Assembly (NCBI RefSeq): GCF_016765695.1
Contig: NZ_JAETGO010000094.1
Coordinates: 1-64,000 of the forward strand
Origin: Sporosalibacterium faouarense
GTDB lineage: Bacteria; Bacillota; Clostridia; Tissierellales; VENL01
Length of the DNA: 64,000 nt
Reading direction: 5' to 3'
Shown here: piece by piece, positions 36,190 to 45,124 of the stretch
Layout of the letters: every line of letters begins with the position of its first letter
How positions within the stretch are numbered: position 1 is the stretch's first letter
Notes under the pieces: generated by a model
What the model saw: the letters and a program-made list of their open reading frames with translations, nothing else
Databases searched by the model: none
What the model was told of the DNA's origin: nothing
Program-made: the position numbers and the translations under genes

Positions 36190-36957
36190 ATGTTAATTGA
36201 GAACTGTAGAGTAAAAAAGAATGAAAAAATTATTGAAGATATATACAAGATGGAGATTATTAATGAGCAAATTACCAAGTTAGGTAAAGCAGGACAATTT
36301 CTTCAAATAAAGGTTAATAATCAGGATACACCCTTGCTAAGAAGACCTATTAGTATAAACGAGATAAAGATAGATGAGAAGGTTATAGTGATTTATTATA
36401 AAGTAATTGGAAAGGGAACGAAGCTCTTAAGTGAAGTTAAGTCAGGAGAAATATTAAATGTTATTGGACCTTTAGGGACAGGATTTGAAACTAATTATGA
36501 AGAGAAAAGTATTGCATTGATCGGTGGAGGCATAGGTGTTGCTCCATTAATAGAGTTGGGAAAAAGGTTATCTGATAGGAACAAAGTGTATTCTTATTTA
36601 GGTTTTGCAGATAACACTTATTTAGAAGAAGAATTTAAGAAATTTAGTACTAGTATAGGAGTATCAACGGTATCGGGAAGAGTAGGGTATAAAGGACTTG
36701 TAGTAGATATATTTAAAAATGAACTAATTGATAAAAAAATAGACCTAATATTTGCATGTGGACCTAATCCTATGCTAAGAGAGATAGCAGAAATAGCTAA
36801 ACTTAATAATATTGAGTGTCAGGTTTCATTAGAGGAGCGAATGGCATGTGGATTTGGAGCTTGCTTAGGTTGTTCTATAAAGACAATACATGGTATGAAA
36901 AAGGTTTGCTCTGACGGACCTGTATTCTGGAGTAGTGAGGTGATTTTTAATGACTAA
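36190..36957 (+). CDS. pyrK: Dihydroorotate dehydrogenase electron-transfer subunit
   Basis: The FAD and 2Fe-2S subunit that passes electrons from PyrD to NAD+. The 255 residues have an FAD domain (LRRPISINE), an NAD-binding part (IGGGIGVAPLIELG) and a C-terminal Cys cluster with CQVSLEERMACGFGACLGC. The ATG at 36190 follows GGGGG at good distance; an upstream TTG at 36172 lies within pyrF and precedes that site. Its end overlaps pyrD by 8 bases. Confidence 0.96.
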   Translation: MLIENCRVKKNEKIIEDIYKMEIINEQITKLGKAGQFLQIKVNNQDTPLLRRPISINEIKIDEKVIVIYYKVIGKGTKLLSEVKSGEILNVIGPLGTGFETNYEEKSIALIGGGIGVAPLIELGKRLSDRNKVYSYLGFADNTYLEEEFKKFSTSIGVSTVSGRVGYKGLVVDIFKNELIDKKIDLIFACGPNPMLREIAEIAKLNNIECQVSLEERMACGFGACLGCSIKTIHGMKKVCSDGPVFWSSEVIFND

Positions 36958-37870
36958 ATCATTAAATACGACAGTGGATATAGGAGGATTGAGAATAAAT
37001 AATCCAATAACTGTTGCTTCTGGTACATTTGGTTTTGGAAGGGAATATGAGAACTTTATAGATATATCTAAATTAGGTGGAATTATGGCCAAGGGGTTAA
37101 CGCTTAAGCCTAGAGAAGGAAATCCAACTCCTAGAATTGCTGAGACCAGTAGTGGAATGCTAAATAGTGTAGGACTAGAAAATCCAGGAGTTGAGTATTT
37201 CGTAAAGAATGAACTTCCTTATCTTAAATCGAAGGGAGTCACAGTTATAGCAAATATTTCTGGAAATACAGTTGAAGAGTATTGTGAAATGTGCAATATA
37301 TTAGATAACACTAAGACTGATGCCATAGAAATGAATATATCGTGTCCTAATGTAAAGCAAGGTGGTGTTGCCTTTGGAACAGATAAGGACATTGTGTATA
37401 ACATAACCAAGGAAGTAAGAAAAAGTACTAACAAGCCTTTAATCGTTAAGCTTTCACCAAATGTGACTGATATTAGAGAAATTGCAAAAAGTGCCCAAAA
37501 AGGTGGAGCTGATGGATTAAGTTTAATAAACACACTCTTGGGCATGGCAGTAAATATTAAGAGCAGAAGACCGATTTTAAGAAATAATGTTGGAGGGTTA
37601 TCTGGACCTGCAATAAAACCAGTTGCTTTAAGAATGGTATGGCAGGTTAGTCAAGTGGTAGATATACCAATTATCGGGATGGGTGGAATAAGTACAGTTG
37701 AAGATATAATAGAGTTTCTCCTTGTTGGAGCAAGTGCCATATCTATTGGTACGGCCAATTTCATTAATCCAAGAGTAACTACTGACCTTTTGAAGGAGCT
37801 AGAGAAGTATATGATTGAAAACGAAATTAAAGATATCAATGATATCGTAGGGAAGATAAAGCCATATTAG
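36950..37870 (+). CDS. pyrD: Dihydroorotate dehydrogenase, class 1B (NAD-linked)
   Basis: Oxidises dihydroorotate to orotate with FMN. The 306 residues form a TIM barrel. The catalytic Cys is in EMNISCPNVKQGG, and NTLLGMAVN and IIGMGGISTVED are typical of the subclass that needs PyrK. It works as a heterotetramer with PyrK, suitable for an anaerobe because no quinone is required. It is translationally coupled to pyrK and 29 bases before pyrE. Confidence 0.97.
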   Translation: MTKSLNTTVDIGGLRINNPITVASGTFGFGREYENFIDISKLGGIMAKGLTLKPREGNPTPRIAETSSGMLNSVGLENPGVEYFVKNELPYLKSKGVTVIANISGNTVEEYCEMCNILDNTKTDAIEMNISCPNVKQGGVAFGTDKDIVYNITKEVRKSTNKPLIVKLSPNVTDIREIAKSAQKGGADGLSLINTLLGMAVNIKSRRPILRNNVGGLSGPAIKPVALRMVWQVSQVVDIPIIGMGGISTVEDIIEFLLVGASAISIGTANFINPRVTTDLLKELEKYMIENEIKDINDIVGKIKPY

Positions 37871-37899
37871 AATTTTAATTATTTTAGGAGGGGTATGTT

Positions 37900-38472
37900 A
37901 TGAATAGAGAAGAAATATTAAAGGTTTTAGAGGATGCAGGAGTTTTACTAAAAGGACACTTTTTATTAACTTCGGGGAGACACTCAGAGAGATACCTACA
38001 ATGTGCTCAACTTTTTAAGACTCCTGAGTATTCTAAGCTAATTACAAAGGAACTAGTTAAAAAGTTTGAAAATGAAAAAATTGATTTAGTCATAGGACCA
38101 GCAATAGGTGGCATAATATTATCTTATGAAGTTGCTAGACAACTAAATGTTAGGAATATTTTTATGGAGAGAGAGAATGGGGAAATGACCTTAAGAAGGG
38201 GCTTTAATATAGAAAGAGGAGAGAAAGTATTAGTTGTGGAGGACGTTGTCACTACGGGTGGCTCAGTTAAAGAAGTAATTGATGTAATAAAGGAAAAGGG
38301 CGGAGAAATAGTAGGAGTAGGAAGTATTGTTGATAGAAGTAGTGGGAATAGAAAATTTAGTGAAGAGCTTAAATCAGTTATAAAGTTTAATATAGAAACC
38401 TATGATACTGATAATTGTCCTTTATGTCAAAAAGGATTAAAAGCAATAAAGCCAGGAAGTAGAGAAATTTAA
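37900..38472 (+). CDS. pyrE: Orotate phosphoribosyltransferase
   Basis: Converts orotate and PRPP to OMP. The 190-residue protein has the PRPP-binding motif VLVVEDVVTTGGSVKEVI, and FLLTSGRHSERYLQC near the N-terminus. A C-terminal CPLC pair is present, as in many clostridial homologues. AGGAGGGG precedes the ATG. It is the last gene of the pyr cluster. Confidence 0.96.
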   Translation: MNREEILKVLEDAGVLLKGHFLLTSGRHSERYLQCAQLFKTPEYSKLITKELVKKFENEKIDLVIGPAIGGIILSYEVARQLNVRNIFMERENGEMTLRRGFNIERGEKVLVVEDVVTTGGSVKEVIDVIKEKGGEIVGVGSIVDRSSGNRKFSEELKSVIKFNIETYDTDNCPLCQKGLKAIKPGSREI

Positions 38473-38528
38473 CCTATGAAAACGATGATTGATATATTAT
38501 AAAGTTAAATAAAATTTGATATAAACTT

Positions 38529-38602
38529 TGAACTGATTGTATCAACTCCTTCATAAAATATCCCTTAGAAATTTAGGTGGATACAATCGGTTCACCTTTT
38601 TA
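38529..38602 (+). terminator. Terminator of the pyr operon
   Basis: Large stem: TGAACTGATTGTAT (38529-38542) with ATACAATCGGTTCA (38581-38594) enclosing a 38-base loop, then CCTTTTT. The loop is long for a terminator but the pairing is extensive. Confidence 0.65.
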
Positions 38603-38885
38603 GACTTAAATTATTAACAAATATTAATATTGATGGAATATAAAATAGAGTAAGAAAAACTATAAGAGTAACAAAAATATTTGACGGCTTGTAATTTTGG
38701 GCTTTCCAACGGAATTGGGAGGGTCTATTTTTTTTGAATCAAATAGAGAAGAACTTTATCTAATAATTGTGCTGGTATATTTTGTATTATAAAAAGTTGG
38801 AACAATATATGCAATAGCTCGTCCAAAGTTATGTATTGAAATTTTGGCCAAATAAAATAAACTAAAAATACTAAGGAGGAAATCA
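38603..38885. other. Intergenic region between the pyr operon and DUF4358 genes
   Basis: About 280 bases without an ORF. It contains a weak promoter candidate (TTAACA-19-TATAAA, 38614-38644) and a hairpin with T tract at 38698-38738, so a small RNA of about 85 bases is possible. Near the 3' end, TTGAAA-16-TAAACT (38836-38863) is a promoter candidate for the lipoprotein gene. Confidence 0.35.
38698..38738 (+). terminator. Hairpin with long T tract (possible small-RNA terminator)
   Basis: Imperfect stem around GGCTTTCCAA/TTGGGAGGGTC with loop CGGA, followed by TATTTTTTTT. No gene ends here. Confidence 0.5.
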
Positions 38886-39419
38886 ATGAAAAAGATAATA
38901 AGTGTTATTCTTATATTATTAGCAGTAATAAGTTTTGCAGGTTGTAGTCAGCAAACATCAGAAGTAAATATTCCAGTTAAAGACATTATTGGTACAATAC
39001 AAGACAAAATGATAGAGGATGCCATAGCTAATGGATTGGATGAGGAAGCTATTGAAGATGGAAAACTTCCAGGATATATGGAAGTAGATTTAATGGAAGA
39101 ATCAGATAATGTAGTATTAGGGGACTTTATAAAAAAAGAAGACATAGAAGAGGGTATAGCCTTGCAATCTATGTTTAATGTAAATTCAGATTTGATTATA
39201 GTACTAAAGGCAAAAACAGAAACTGAAGTAGATGCATTAAAGGGAAAACTAGAGGAAATTAAAGAAATGCAAGATAATACATGGTCTAGTTATCTACCAG
39301 ATCAATATGAGAAGGTAAAGAATAATATAATTGAAGTTAATGGAAGGTATCTAATATATATAACTAGTCAAGAACCAGAAAGTATAAAAGAAATATTTGA
39401 TAGTAGCTTAGAACAATAA
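38886..39419 (+). CDS. DUF4358 lipoprotein
   Basis: A 177-residue exported protein: signal peptide, lipobox FAGC (Cys about 20), then a DUF4358-type domain. The family occurs beside MBOAT acyltransferase genes in Clostridia, as here; its function is unknown. AAGGAGGAAATC precedes the ATG. It resembles the next gene product in layout, so the two probably arose by duplication. Confidence 0.78.
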   Translation: MKKIISVILILLAVISFAGCSQQTSEVNIPVKDIIGTIQDKMIEDAIANGLDEEAIEDGKLPGYMEVDLMEESDNVVLGDFIKKEDIEEGIALQSMFNVNSDLIIVLKAKTETEVDALKGKLEEIKEMQDNTWSSYLPDQYEKVKNNIIEVNGRYLIYITSQEPESIKEIFDSSLEQ

Positions 39420-39509
39420 TATGTTTTTCATAATAAATATGATATATCAGATTATTGAATGAGGGAATTGTATATTTACAGATCTGATGAAATTTGAAAG
39501 GAGATTAGA

Positions 39510-39995
39510 ATGAAAAAAGTAATATATTTAGGAATGATTGCATTAATACTTGTATCATTTATTGGCTGTAGTGATGGAACTAAGGAAGATATTGTAGATA
39601 TTTCAATAAATGAAATTATTAGTAAAGTTGAAAGTAATACAGAAGATATTAAGAATTTAAGCAATAAGAATCTTATTGAACAACAAGAATTAGCAGAAAA
39701 AATAGGACTAGACTTAGAAGCAGTTGAAGCGGGGGTTATTAAGAAGCCGGATATGGGAGTTTCCCCTATGGAAATAATAATAATTAAGGCTAAAGACAAG
39801 TCTAAGGTTGAAGAAATAAAAGCTTCTCTTGAAAAGCATACTGAGGACTTAATGACATCATATGAAGGTTATGGTGCAGCAGCAGTAGAGTTAATTGAAA
39901 ATAGAGTATTAATTACTAACGATAGATACATTCTTTTAGCTGTTCATCTTGAAGGTGATCAGATTAGTGAATCTTTTAATTCATTGTTTCAATAG
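39510..39995 (+). CDS. Second DUF4358-like lipoprotein
   Basis: A 161-residue protein with lipobox FIGC and the same overall layout as the 177-residue neighbour: an acidic helical region, a central strand MEIIIIKAKDKSKVEEIK, and a C-terminal segment VLITNDRYILLAV that parallels YLIYITSQ in its neighbour. AAAGGAG precedes the ATG. A terminator follows, so it may be transcribed apart from the MBOAT gene. Confidence 0.72.
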   Translation: MKKVIYLGMIALILVSFIGCSDGTKEDIVDISINEIISKVESNTEDIKNLSNKNLIEQQELAEKIGLDLEAVEAGVIKKPDMGVSPMEIIIIKAKDKSKVEEIKASLEKHTEDLMTSYEGYGAAAVELIENRVLITNDRYILLAVHLEGDQISESFNSLFQ

Positions 39996-39998
39996 AAT

Positions 39999-40031
39999 AA
40001 AGGCACATTTTTGTGCCTTTGTTTTATTTTA
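39999..40031 (+). terminator. Intrinsic terminator after the second DUF4358 gene
   Basis: Stem AAAGGCACA/TGTGCCTTT (39999-40007, 40012-40020) with a TTTT loop, then GTTTTATTTT. Confidence 0.88.
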
Positions 40032-40065
40032 ATAATTTACATCTGTTATGGAAAAGAGTGATTGT

Positions 40066-41487
40066 ATGATATTTAGTAGCTTAACCTTTTTATTTATATT
40101 TTTACCTATGACATTATTGCTCTACTTTATATTTCCAAGGAAAATAAAGAATATTATATTACTGATAGCTAGCTTAATATTCTATGCTTGGGGTGAACCA
40201 ATATATATATTATTAATGATTTTTTCATCAATCGTGGATTATATCCACGGTATGCTAATTGAAAGATATAGGGATGATGGCATTAAGGCTAAGCTTGCAG
40301 TTATATCCTCAGTAATTATAAATTTATCTTTATTATCTTTTTTTAAATACTCAGATTTTTTTATATTGAATATAAATTATTTAATTGGGACAAGCTTTGA
40401 TACTCTTAATTTATCCCTTCCAATTGGGATTTCTTTCTATACATTTCAAACTATGTCTTATACAATCGATGTTTATCGTGGCGAAGCACCGGTGCAGAGG
40501 AATCCAATTGCATTAGCTACCTATGTAACTCTATTTCCTCAGTTGATTGCAGGCCCTATAGTTAGGTATCAAACTGTAGCTAGTCAGATTAATAATAGGA
40601 AAGAAACCATTGATAAATTTGCTGAAGGAATAAAACGTTTTTTGATTGGCTTGGGGAAAAAAGTATTATTGGCTAATAATATAGGGATGCTTTGGAGTAG
40701 TGTGCAGAACACCCCACAAAATGAATTAACAGTAGTAACAGCTTGGTTAGGAATAATTGCATTCTCATTTCAGATATATTTTGATTTTAGTGGTTATTCA
40801 GATATGGCCATAGGTTTGGGTAAAATGTTCGGCTTTGATTTTCTTGAAAACTTTAATTATCCATATATATCAAAGAACATTACTGAATTTTGGCGCAGAT
40901 GGCATATTTCCTTAGGCACCTGGTTTAAGGATTACCTTTACATTCCTATGGGAGGCAATAGAGTTAGTAAAGTAAAAGCGTATCGTAATTTATTTATAGT
41001 GTGGTTCTTAACAGGACTTTGGCATGGAGCTAGTTGGAATTTTGTAGTATGGGGGCTATACTTTGGAATAATTATAGCTATTGAAAGAGTAGGATTTCTT
41101 AAAGTGTTGAAAAGACTAGGTAAACCGATAGGACATTTTTACGCTATGTTTGTGGTGACAGTAGGATGGGTATTTTTTGTATTTGATAAATTAAATGAAG
41201 GAATAGAATATCTAAAGGTTATGTTTGGGTTAAATAATGTTCAGTTTTATAATGGCCAAACTTTTTATTATATTATTAATTATGGTCTTTTATTAATTGC
41301 TTTAATTATATTTTCAACTCCATTTATAACTAAGCTTCATAGTAAGATAATGAGTAAAGCTGATGGTAGTTTGAAAATATTATATGAAAATGGAGTAATA
41401 ATAGGATTTTATTTTATTATACTAATTCTTACAACAGCATATCTAGTTGATGCAACCTATAATCCATTTTTATACTTTAGATTTTAG
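40066..41487 (+). CDS. MBOAT-family O-acyltransferase (AlgI/DltB type)
   Basis: A 473-residue polytopic protein with about 11 transmembrane segments. The MBOAT catalytic His is in GLWHGASWNFVVWG, and ITEFWRRWHISLGTWFKDYLYIP is the AlgI-type signature. It probably moves acetyl groups across the membrane to an extracellular polymer. The ATG at 40066 (giving MIFSSLTFLF) is preferred over an upstream ATG at 40048, because AAGAGTG lies between them and the sequence matches the family N-terminus. Confidence 0.92.
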   Translation: MIFSSLTFLFIFLPMTLLLYFIFPRKIKNIILLIASLIFYAWGEPIYILLMIFSSIVDYIHGMLIERYRDDGIKAKLAVISSVIINLSLLSFFKYSDFFILNINYLIGTSFDTLNLSLPIGISFYTFQTMSYTIDVYRGEAPVQRNPIALATYVTLFPQLIAGPIVRYQTVASQINNRKETIDKFAEGIKRFLIGLGKKVLLANNIGMLWSSVQNTPQNELTVVTAWLGIIAFSFQIYFDFSGYSDMAIGLGKMFGFDFLENFNYPYISKNITEFWRRWHISLGTWFKDYLYIPMGGNRVSKVKAYRNLFIVWFLTGLWHGASWNFVVWGLYFGIIIAIERVGFLKVLKRLGKPIGHFYAMFVVTVGWVFFVFDKLNEGIEYLKVMFGLNNVQFYNGQTFYYIINYGLLLIALIIFSTPFITKLHSKIMSKADGSLKILYENGVIIGFYFIILILTTAYLVDATYNPFLYFRF

Positions 41488-41500
41488 ATAGGTGGTCAGT

Positions 41501-42628
41501 ATGAAAAATAGTTCTAATAAAATAATTATAATAATGTTTATTGTTTTTTTGTTAAGTGTTAATATATTAAACATTGTAATTCCCGATAAAGAATTTTCGG
41601 AATTAGAGAATAGAGTGCTTTCTCAAATACCAAAATTTCAATTGAATAAATTGCTTTCGGGACAGTTTACTAATAAATTTGAGGAATACTATGTTGACCA
41701 ATTTAGTTACAGGGAATTTTGGGTTGGATTTAAAGCTAAAGTAGAGAAATTATTAAATAAGACTGAAAATAATGGGATTTACTTTGGGGAAAATGGATAT
41801 TTATTTGAAGATTATGAGAGTCCCGGTAATAAAATAAAAGACAACACTGAGATTATTAATGAATTCAGTGGAAAACACCCTGATATAGCAACCTATTTTT
41901 TACTTGTGCCTAATTCAATTAAAATATATGAAGAGAAGCTACCTTTGTTCGCCAGTCCATATGACCAATTAGATTCTATAAAGGTAATGAAAGATAAATT
42001 GAATAAATCAGTTGAATTTATAGATGTTTATGAAACATTAATGAAAAATAAAGATGAATATATTTATTTTAAGACGGATCACCATTGGACTATGAGAGGG
42101 GCATATTATGGGTATACTGCATTGGCAAAGGAATTGGGACTGAATTACTATAAAATGGATAGCTTTAATAGTAGAATAGTAAGTAAGAACTTCTTGGGAA
42201 CATATTATTCAAAGGCTCAAGATTGGAGCATTTCATCTGATTCTATTGAAGTATTTTATCCAAAGTTTGATATTCAGTATGAAGTATCTTATAAGGATAC
42301 TAATAAATCAACTAATTCCCTTTATGAGTCTAGTCACTTAGAAGAAAAGGATAAATATTCATATTTCTTAGATGGTAATCATGCCTTAATAACTATAAAT
42401 ACTAGCATAAAAAATGGAAAAAAGATTGCTATATTTAAGGATTCTTATTCCCATAGTTTTATTCCATTTTTAGTAAATCATTATGAGGAAATACATGTTA
42501 TAGATTTAAGATATTATAATTTAAGTATTAATGATTATTTAGAGAAAAATAATATTAAAGAAGTTTTATTTTTATATAATGTATCAACATTTTCAAAGGA
42601 TAATAATATTAGAAAAATAAATTATTAG
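41501..42628 (+). CDS. DHHW-family (AlgX/AlgJ-like) extracytoplasmic protein
   Basis: A 375-residue protein with one N-terminal signal anchor (about 8-28) and an SGNH-like extracellular domain. The family motif TDHHWT is at about residue 190, and FKDSYSHSFIPF near 325 carries the candidate catalytic Ser. It would accept acetyl groups from the MBOAT partner and place them on a surface polymer. The ATG at 41501 follows the ribosome site AGGTGG; a GTG at 41492 overlaps it. The target polymer is unknown. Confidence 0.88.
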   Translation: MKNSSNKIIIIMFIVFLLSVNILNIVIPDKEFSELENRVLSQIPKFQLNKLLSGQFTNKFEEYYVDQFSYREFWVGFKAKVEKLLNKTENNGIYFGENGYLFEDYESPGNKIKDNTEIINEFSGKHPDIATYFLLVPNSIKIYEEKLPLFASPYDQLDSIKVMKDKLNKSVEFIDVYETLMKNKDEYIYFKTDHHWTMRGAYYGYTALAKELGLNYYKMDSFNSRIVSKNFLGTYYSKAQDWSISSDSIEVFYPKFDIQYEVSYKDTNKSTNSLYESSHLEEKDKYSYFLDGNHALITINTSIKNGKKIAIFKDSYSHSFIPFLVNHYEEIHVIDLRYYNLSINDYLEKNNIKEVLFLYNVSTFSKDNNIRKINY

Positions 42629-42687
42629 TAAAAAAATATAAGTATATAGAGTGTGCTTGGGTAAAAAAATGACAATAATAAACAATG

Positions 42688-42723
42688 TGCAGTGTCAATC
42701 TAATGATTGACGCTGCATTTTTA
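42688..42723 (+). terminator. Intrinsic terminator after the DHHW gene
   Basis: A 13-bp stem with one G-U pair (42688-42700, 42705-42717), TAAT loop, then TTTTT. Confidence 0.88.
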
Positions 42724-42733
42724 CTATTTTATA

Positions 42734-42762
42734 TTGAAGTTTAATTCCTAATGTGGTAGAAT
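42734..42762 (+). promoter_or_regulatory. Promoter of the TetR gene
   Basis: TTGAAG, a 17-base spacer, then TAGAAT, 24 bases before the ATG at 42787. Confidence 0.6.
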
Positions 42763-42786
42763 TAAAAAAAGAGCAGGTGATATTTA

Positions 42787-43404
42787 ATGCAAATTCAAAA
42801 AGAAGAGGTTAAAAGTTCAATAATCAATAGTGGAAAGGAAGAATTCTATAAACTTGGATATGGCAAAGCTTCTTTAAGGAGAATCGTAAAGAATGCAGGC
42901 ACTACCATTGGAAACTTTTATAATTATTTTGAAAATAAAGAAGAATTATTTTCTAGTATAGTAGACCCAGCTTATAGTAAATTCTATTCTTTCATTAATC
43001 AACATACAGATGAAGATGATTTAAGCCAAATAGTTAAATTAGACAGAGATACTTTAAAGTATCTAATTGGTGAGCAATTAAAAATAATAGATGAAGATGT
43101 TCAAAAAGCATTAGTAATTCTAATAGATGGTAGTCAAGGGACAAAATATGAAAACATTAAAACTATTATCGAGGGATATATAGCAGATCATTTTATGGAG
43201 CATGTTTTAGAGTCTCCTGTATCATATAATGTAAAATATTATAGAAAATTTGCTTTAAGCGCATCAAATGGATTTGTAGAGGGATTTTTAGATATTTTAA
43301 GAAAAGACTATACCATGGAAGAGAAACAGAGTCTTATTACTGATTATATACTATTCTTCACAATGGGGTCTTATGGCTTGTTAAATGGAAATTTTAGTCT
43401 ATAA
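42787..43404 (+). CDS. TetR/AcrR-family transcriptional regulator
   Basis: A 205-residue protein with the N-terminal HTH of the family (KASLRRIVKNAGTTIGNFYNYFENKEELF, about 24-52 with the recognition helix in GTTIGNFYNYF) and a helical ligand-binding domain. It lies just upstream of an ABC exporter operon in the same direction and likely represses it. Its ligand is unknown. Confidence 0.9.
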   Translation: MQIQKEEVKSSIINSGKEEFYKLGYGKASLRRIVKNAGTTIGNFYNYFENKEELFSSIVDPAYSKFYSFINQHTDEDDLSQIVKLDRDTLKYLIGEQLKIIDEDVQKALVILIDGSQGTKYENIKTIIEGYIADHFMEHVLESPVSYNVKYYRKFALSASNGFVEGFLDILRKDYTMEEKQSLITDYILFFTMGSYGLLNGNFSL

Positions 43405-43463
43405 TTTATAATTACTTAAGTCACTTTATCATTTCATCTATAGTAACAATATCTTAAATTTGT

Positions 43464-43485
43464 AAATATACAATTTCCTCAGTTA
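43464..43485 (+). repeat. Short direct repeat, copy 1 (before the ABC cassette)
   Basis: AAATATACAATTTCCTCAGTTA matches 20 of 22 bases with 45930-45951; the shared core is CAATTTCCTCA. It lies in the gap between tetR and the ABC ATPase gene. Confidence 0.5.
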
Positions 43486-43568
43486 TTTAAATTTATTTTT
43501 TCAAAAAATATTTTTTTAAGTTAAAAAAGAACGCATGATATTTATTGTAAATAATAGGAGGTATCATT

Positions 43569-44423
43569 ATGATAGAAGTAAAGGACTTGATGTTCAAATA
43601 TCCAAAAGCTAAGGAAAAAACATTAAAAGAACTTAATTTTAAAATTGACAAAGGTGAAATTTTTGGTTTTCTAGGACCAAGTGGAGCAGGGAAAAGCACT
43701 ACTCAGAAAATTTTAATAGGCATTCTAAAAGATTATCTCGGCAGTGTGAAGATTTTAGGTAAAGAAATAATAAATTGGAATACAGATTTCTATGAAAAGA
43801 TTGGAGTATCTTTTGAGCTTCCTAATTTATATCATAAGCTAACAGCTTTAGAAAATTTAGACTTTGTTAAGTCTTTCTATTCTGGTAAAAAAGAAGATTC
43901 AAAAAAATTATTAGAGATGGTTGGACTTGAAAAAAATGCAGATGTAAAAGTATCCAAATATTCTAAGGGTATGAAAATGAGGTTAAACTTTGTCAGGGCC
44001 TTTATTCATAATCCAGACATAGTTTTTTTTGATGAGCCAACTTCGGGATTAGACCCATTAAACGCTAAGAATATAAAGAATATTATAATGGAGAAAAAAC
44101 ATCAAGGTAAAACTATTTTTTTAACAACTCATAATATGACAGTAGCCGATGAGCTTTGTGATAGAGTTGCTTTTATTGTTGATGGAGAGATTAAGCTAAT
44201 TGATTCGCCTAAAAAACTAAAAATAGAGCATGGAAAAAGAAATATCAAAGTTGAGTATATAGATAAAAATAAATTCCAAGAAAAGGATTTTGCATTAAAG
44301 GGAATTGGTTACAACGATGAATATATAAAGTTATTGAGGGAAAAGGAAATTAAAACAATTCATACTCAGGAGGCAACTCTTGAAGATATATTTGTTCAAA
44401 CTACAGGGAGGAAGCTATTATGA
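43569..44423 (+). CDS. ABC transporter ATP-binding protein
   Basis: A 284-residue ATPase of the ABC-2 drug-exporter type. Walker A GPSGAGKST, signature YSKGMKMRLN, Walker B IVFFDEPTSGLDP and the H-loop TTHNM are all present. AGGAGGTATC precedes the ATG. Its stop overlaps the next ATG (ATGA), so it is coupled to the first permease. Confidence 0.94.
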   Translation: MIEVKDLMFKYPKAKEKTLKELNFKIDKGEIFGFLGPSGAGKSTTQKILIGILKDYLGSVKILGKEIINWNTDFYEKIGVSFELPNLYHKLTALENLDFVKSFYSGKKEDSKKLLEMVGLEKNADVKVSKYSKGMKMRLNFVRAFIHNPDIVFFDEPTSGLDPLNAKNIKNIIMEKKHQGKTIFLTTHNMTVADELCDRVAFIVDGEIKLIDSPKKLKIEHGKRNIKVEYIDKNKFQEKDFALKGIGYNDEYIKLLREKEIKTIHTQEATLEDIFVQTTGRKLL

Positions 44424-45124
44424 TTAGAACTTTAAAATCAATAAAAGGAGATATATTTTTACAATTTAAGTATGGATTCTATTTGGTGTATACAATTGTA
44501 ACAATTATGTATATTTTTCTTTTAAATTTCTTACCAGAGGAAGCTCTAATTGTAATTGTACCTTTTATAATTTTTTCAGATCCCAGTGTTTTGGGCTTCT
44601 TCTTTATTAGTGGATTAGTCCTGTTAGAAAAGGGAGAGGGTGTACTAGAGTATCTTATTATTACTCCTTTACAGGTGAAAGAGTATATTATTTCTAAGCT
44701 TGTATCTTTGACTTTTCTATCGCTAATTACCAGTATTATTATTGAGTTTTTTAGCTTTGGTAAAAATATAAACTATCCTATTTTCTTGGTAGGAATTACA
44801 TTAACTTCTTTTTTGTTTATACTAATTGGATTTATCGCCGTTTCTAGGTTTCCTACAATAAATAAATACTTGTTATCATCTGTAGGATATATTATTGTAT
44901 TATGCCTACCATTGATAGGGTATTTTGGTATATTCAAAAGCAGACTATTTTATTTGTTTCCCACCCAAGCTTCATTACTTCTTATTTCTGGAGCATTCAA
45001 AGGTATAGATACTTGGCAATTAATATACAGTATACTATACCTATTAGTTTGGATAGCGGCAACTTTTAAGATAGCTAATATATCCTTTTATAAATATATT
45101 ATTTTAAAGAAGGGAGATAATTAA
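44420..45124 (+). CDS. ABC-2 type permease, subunit 1
   Basis: A 234-residue membrane protein with about six hydrophobic segments, the first near 20-40. The segment LEKGEGVLEYLIITPLQVKEYI resembles permeases annotated as fluoroquinolone exporters in mycobacteria, but the substrate here is unknown. It is coupled to the ATPase gene, and the second permease begins directly after its stop. Confidence 0.8.
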   Translation: MIRTLKSIKGDIFLQFKYGFYLVYTIVTIMYIFLLNFLPEEALIVIVPFIIFSDPSVLGFFFISGLVLLEKGEGVLEYLIITPLQVKEYIISKLVSLTFLSLITSIIIEFFSFGKNINYPIFLVGITLTSFLFILIGFIAVSRFPTINKYLLSSVGYIIVLCLPLIGYFGIFKSRLFYLFPTQASLLLISGAFKGIDTWQLIYSILYLLVWIAATFKIANISFYKYIILKKGDN

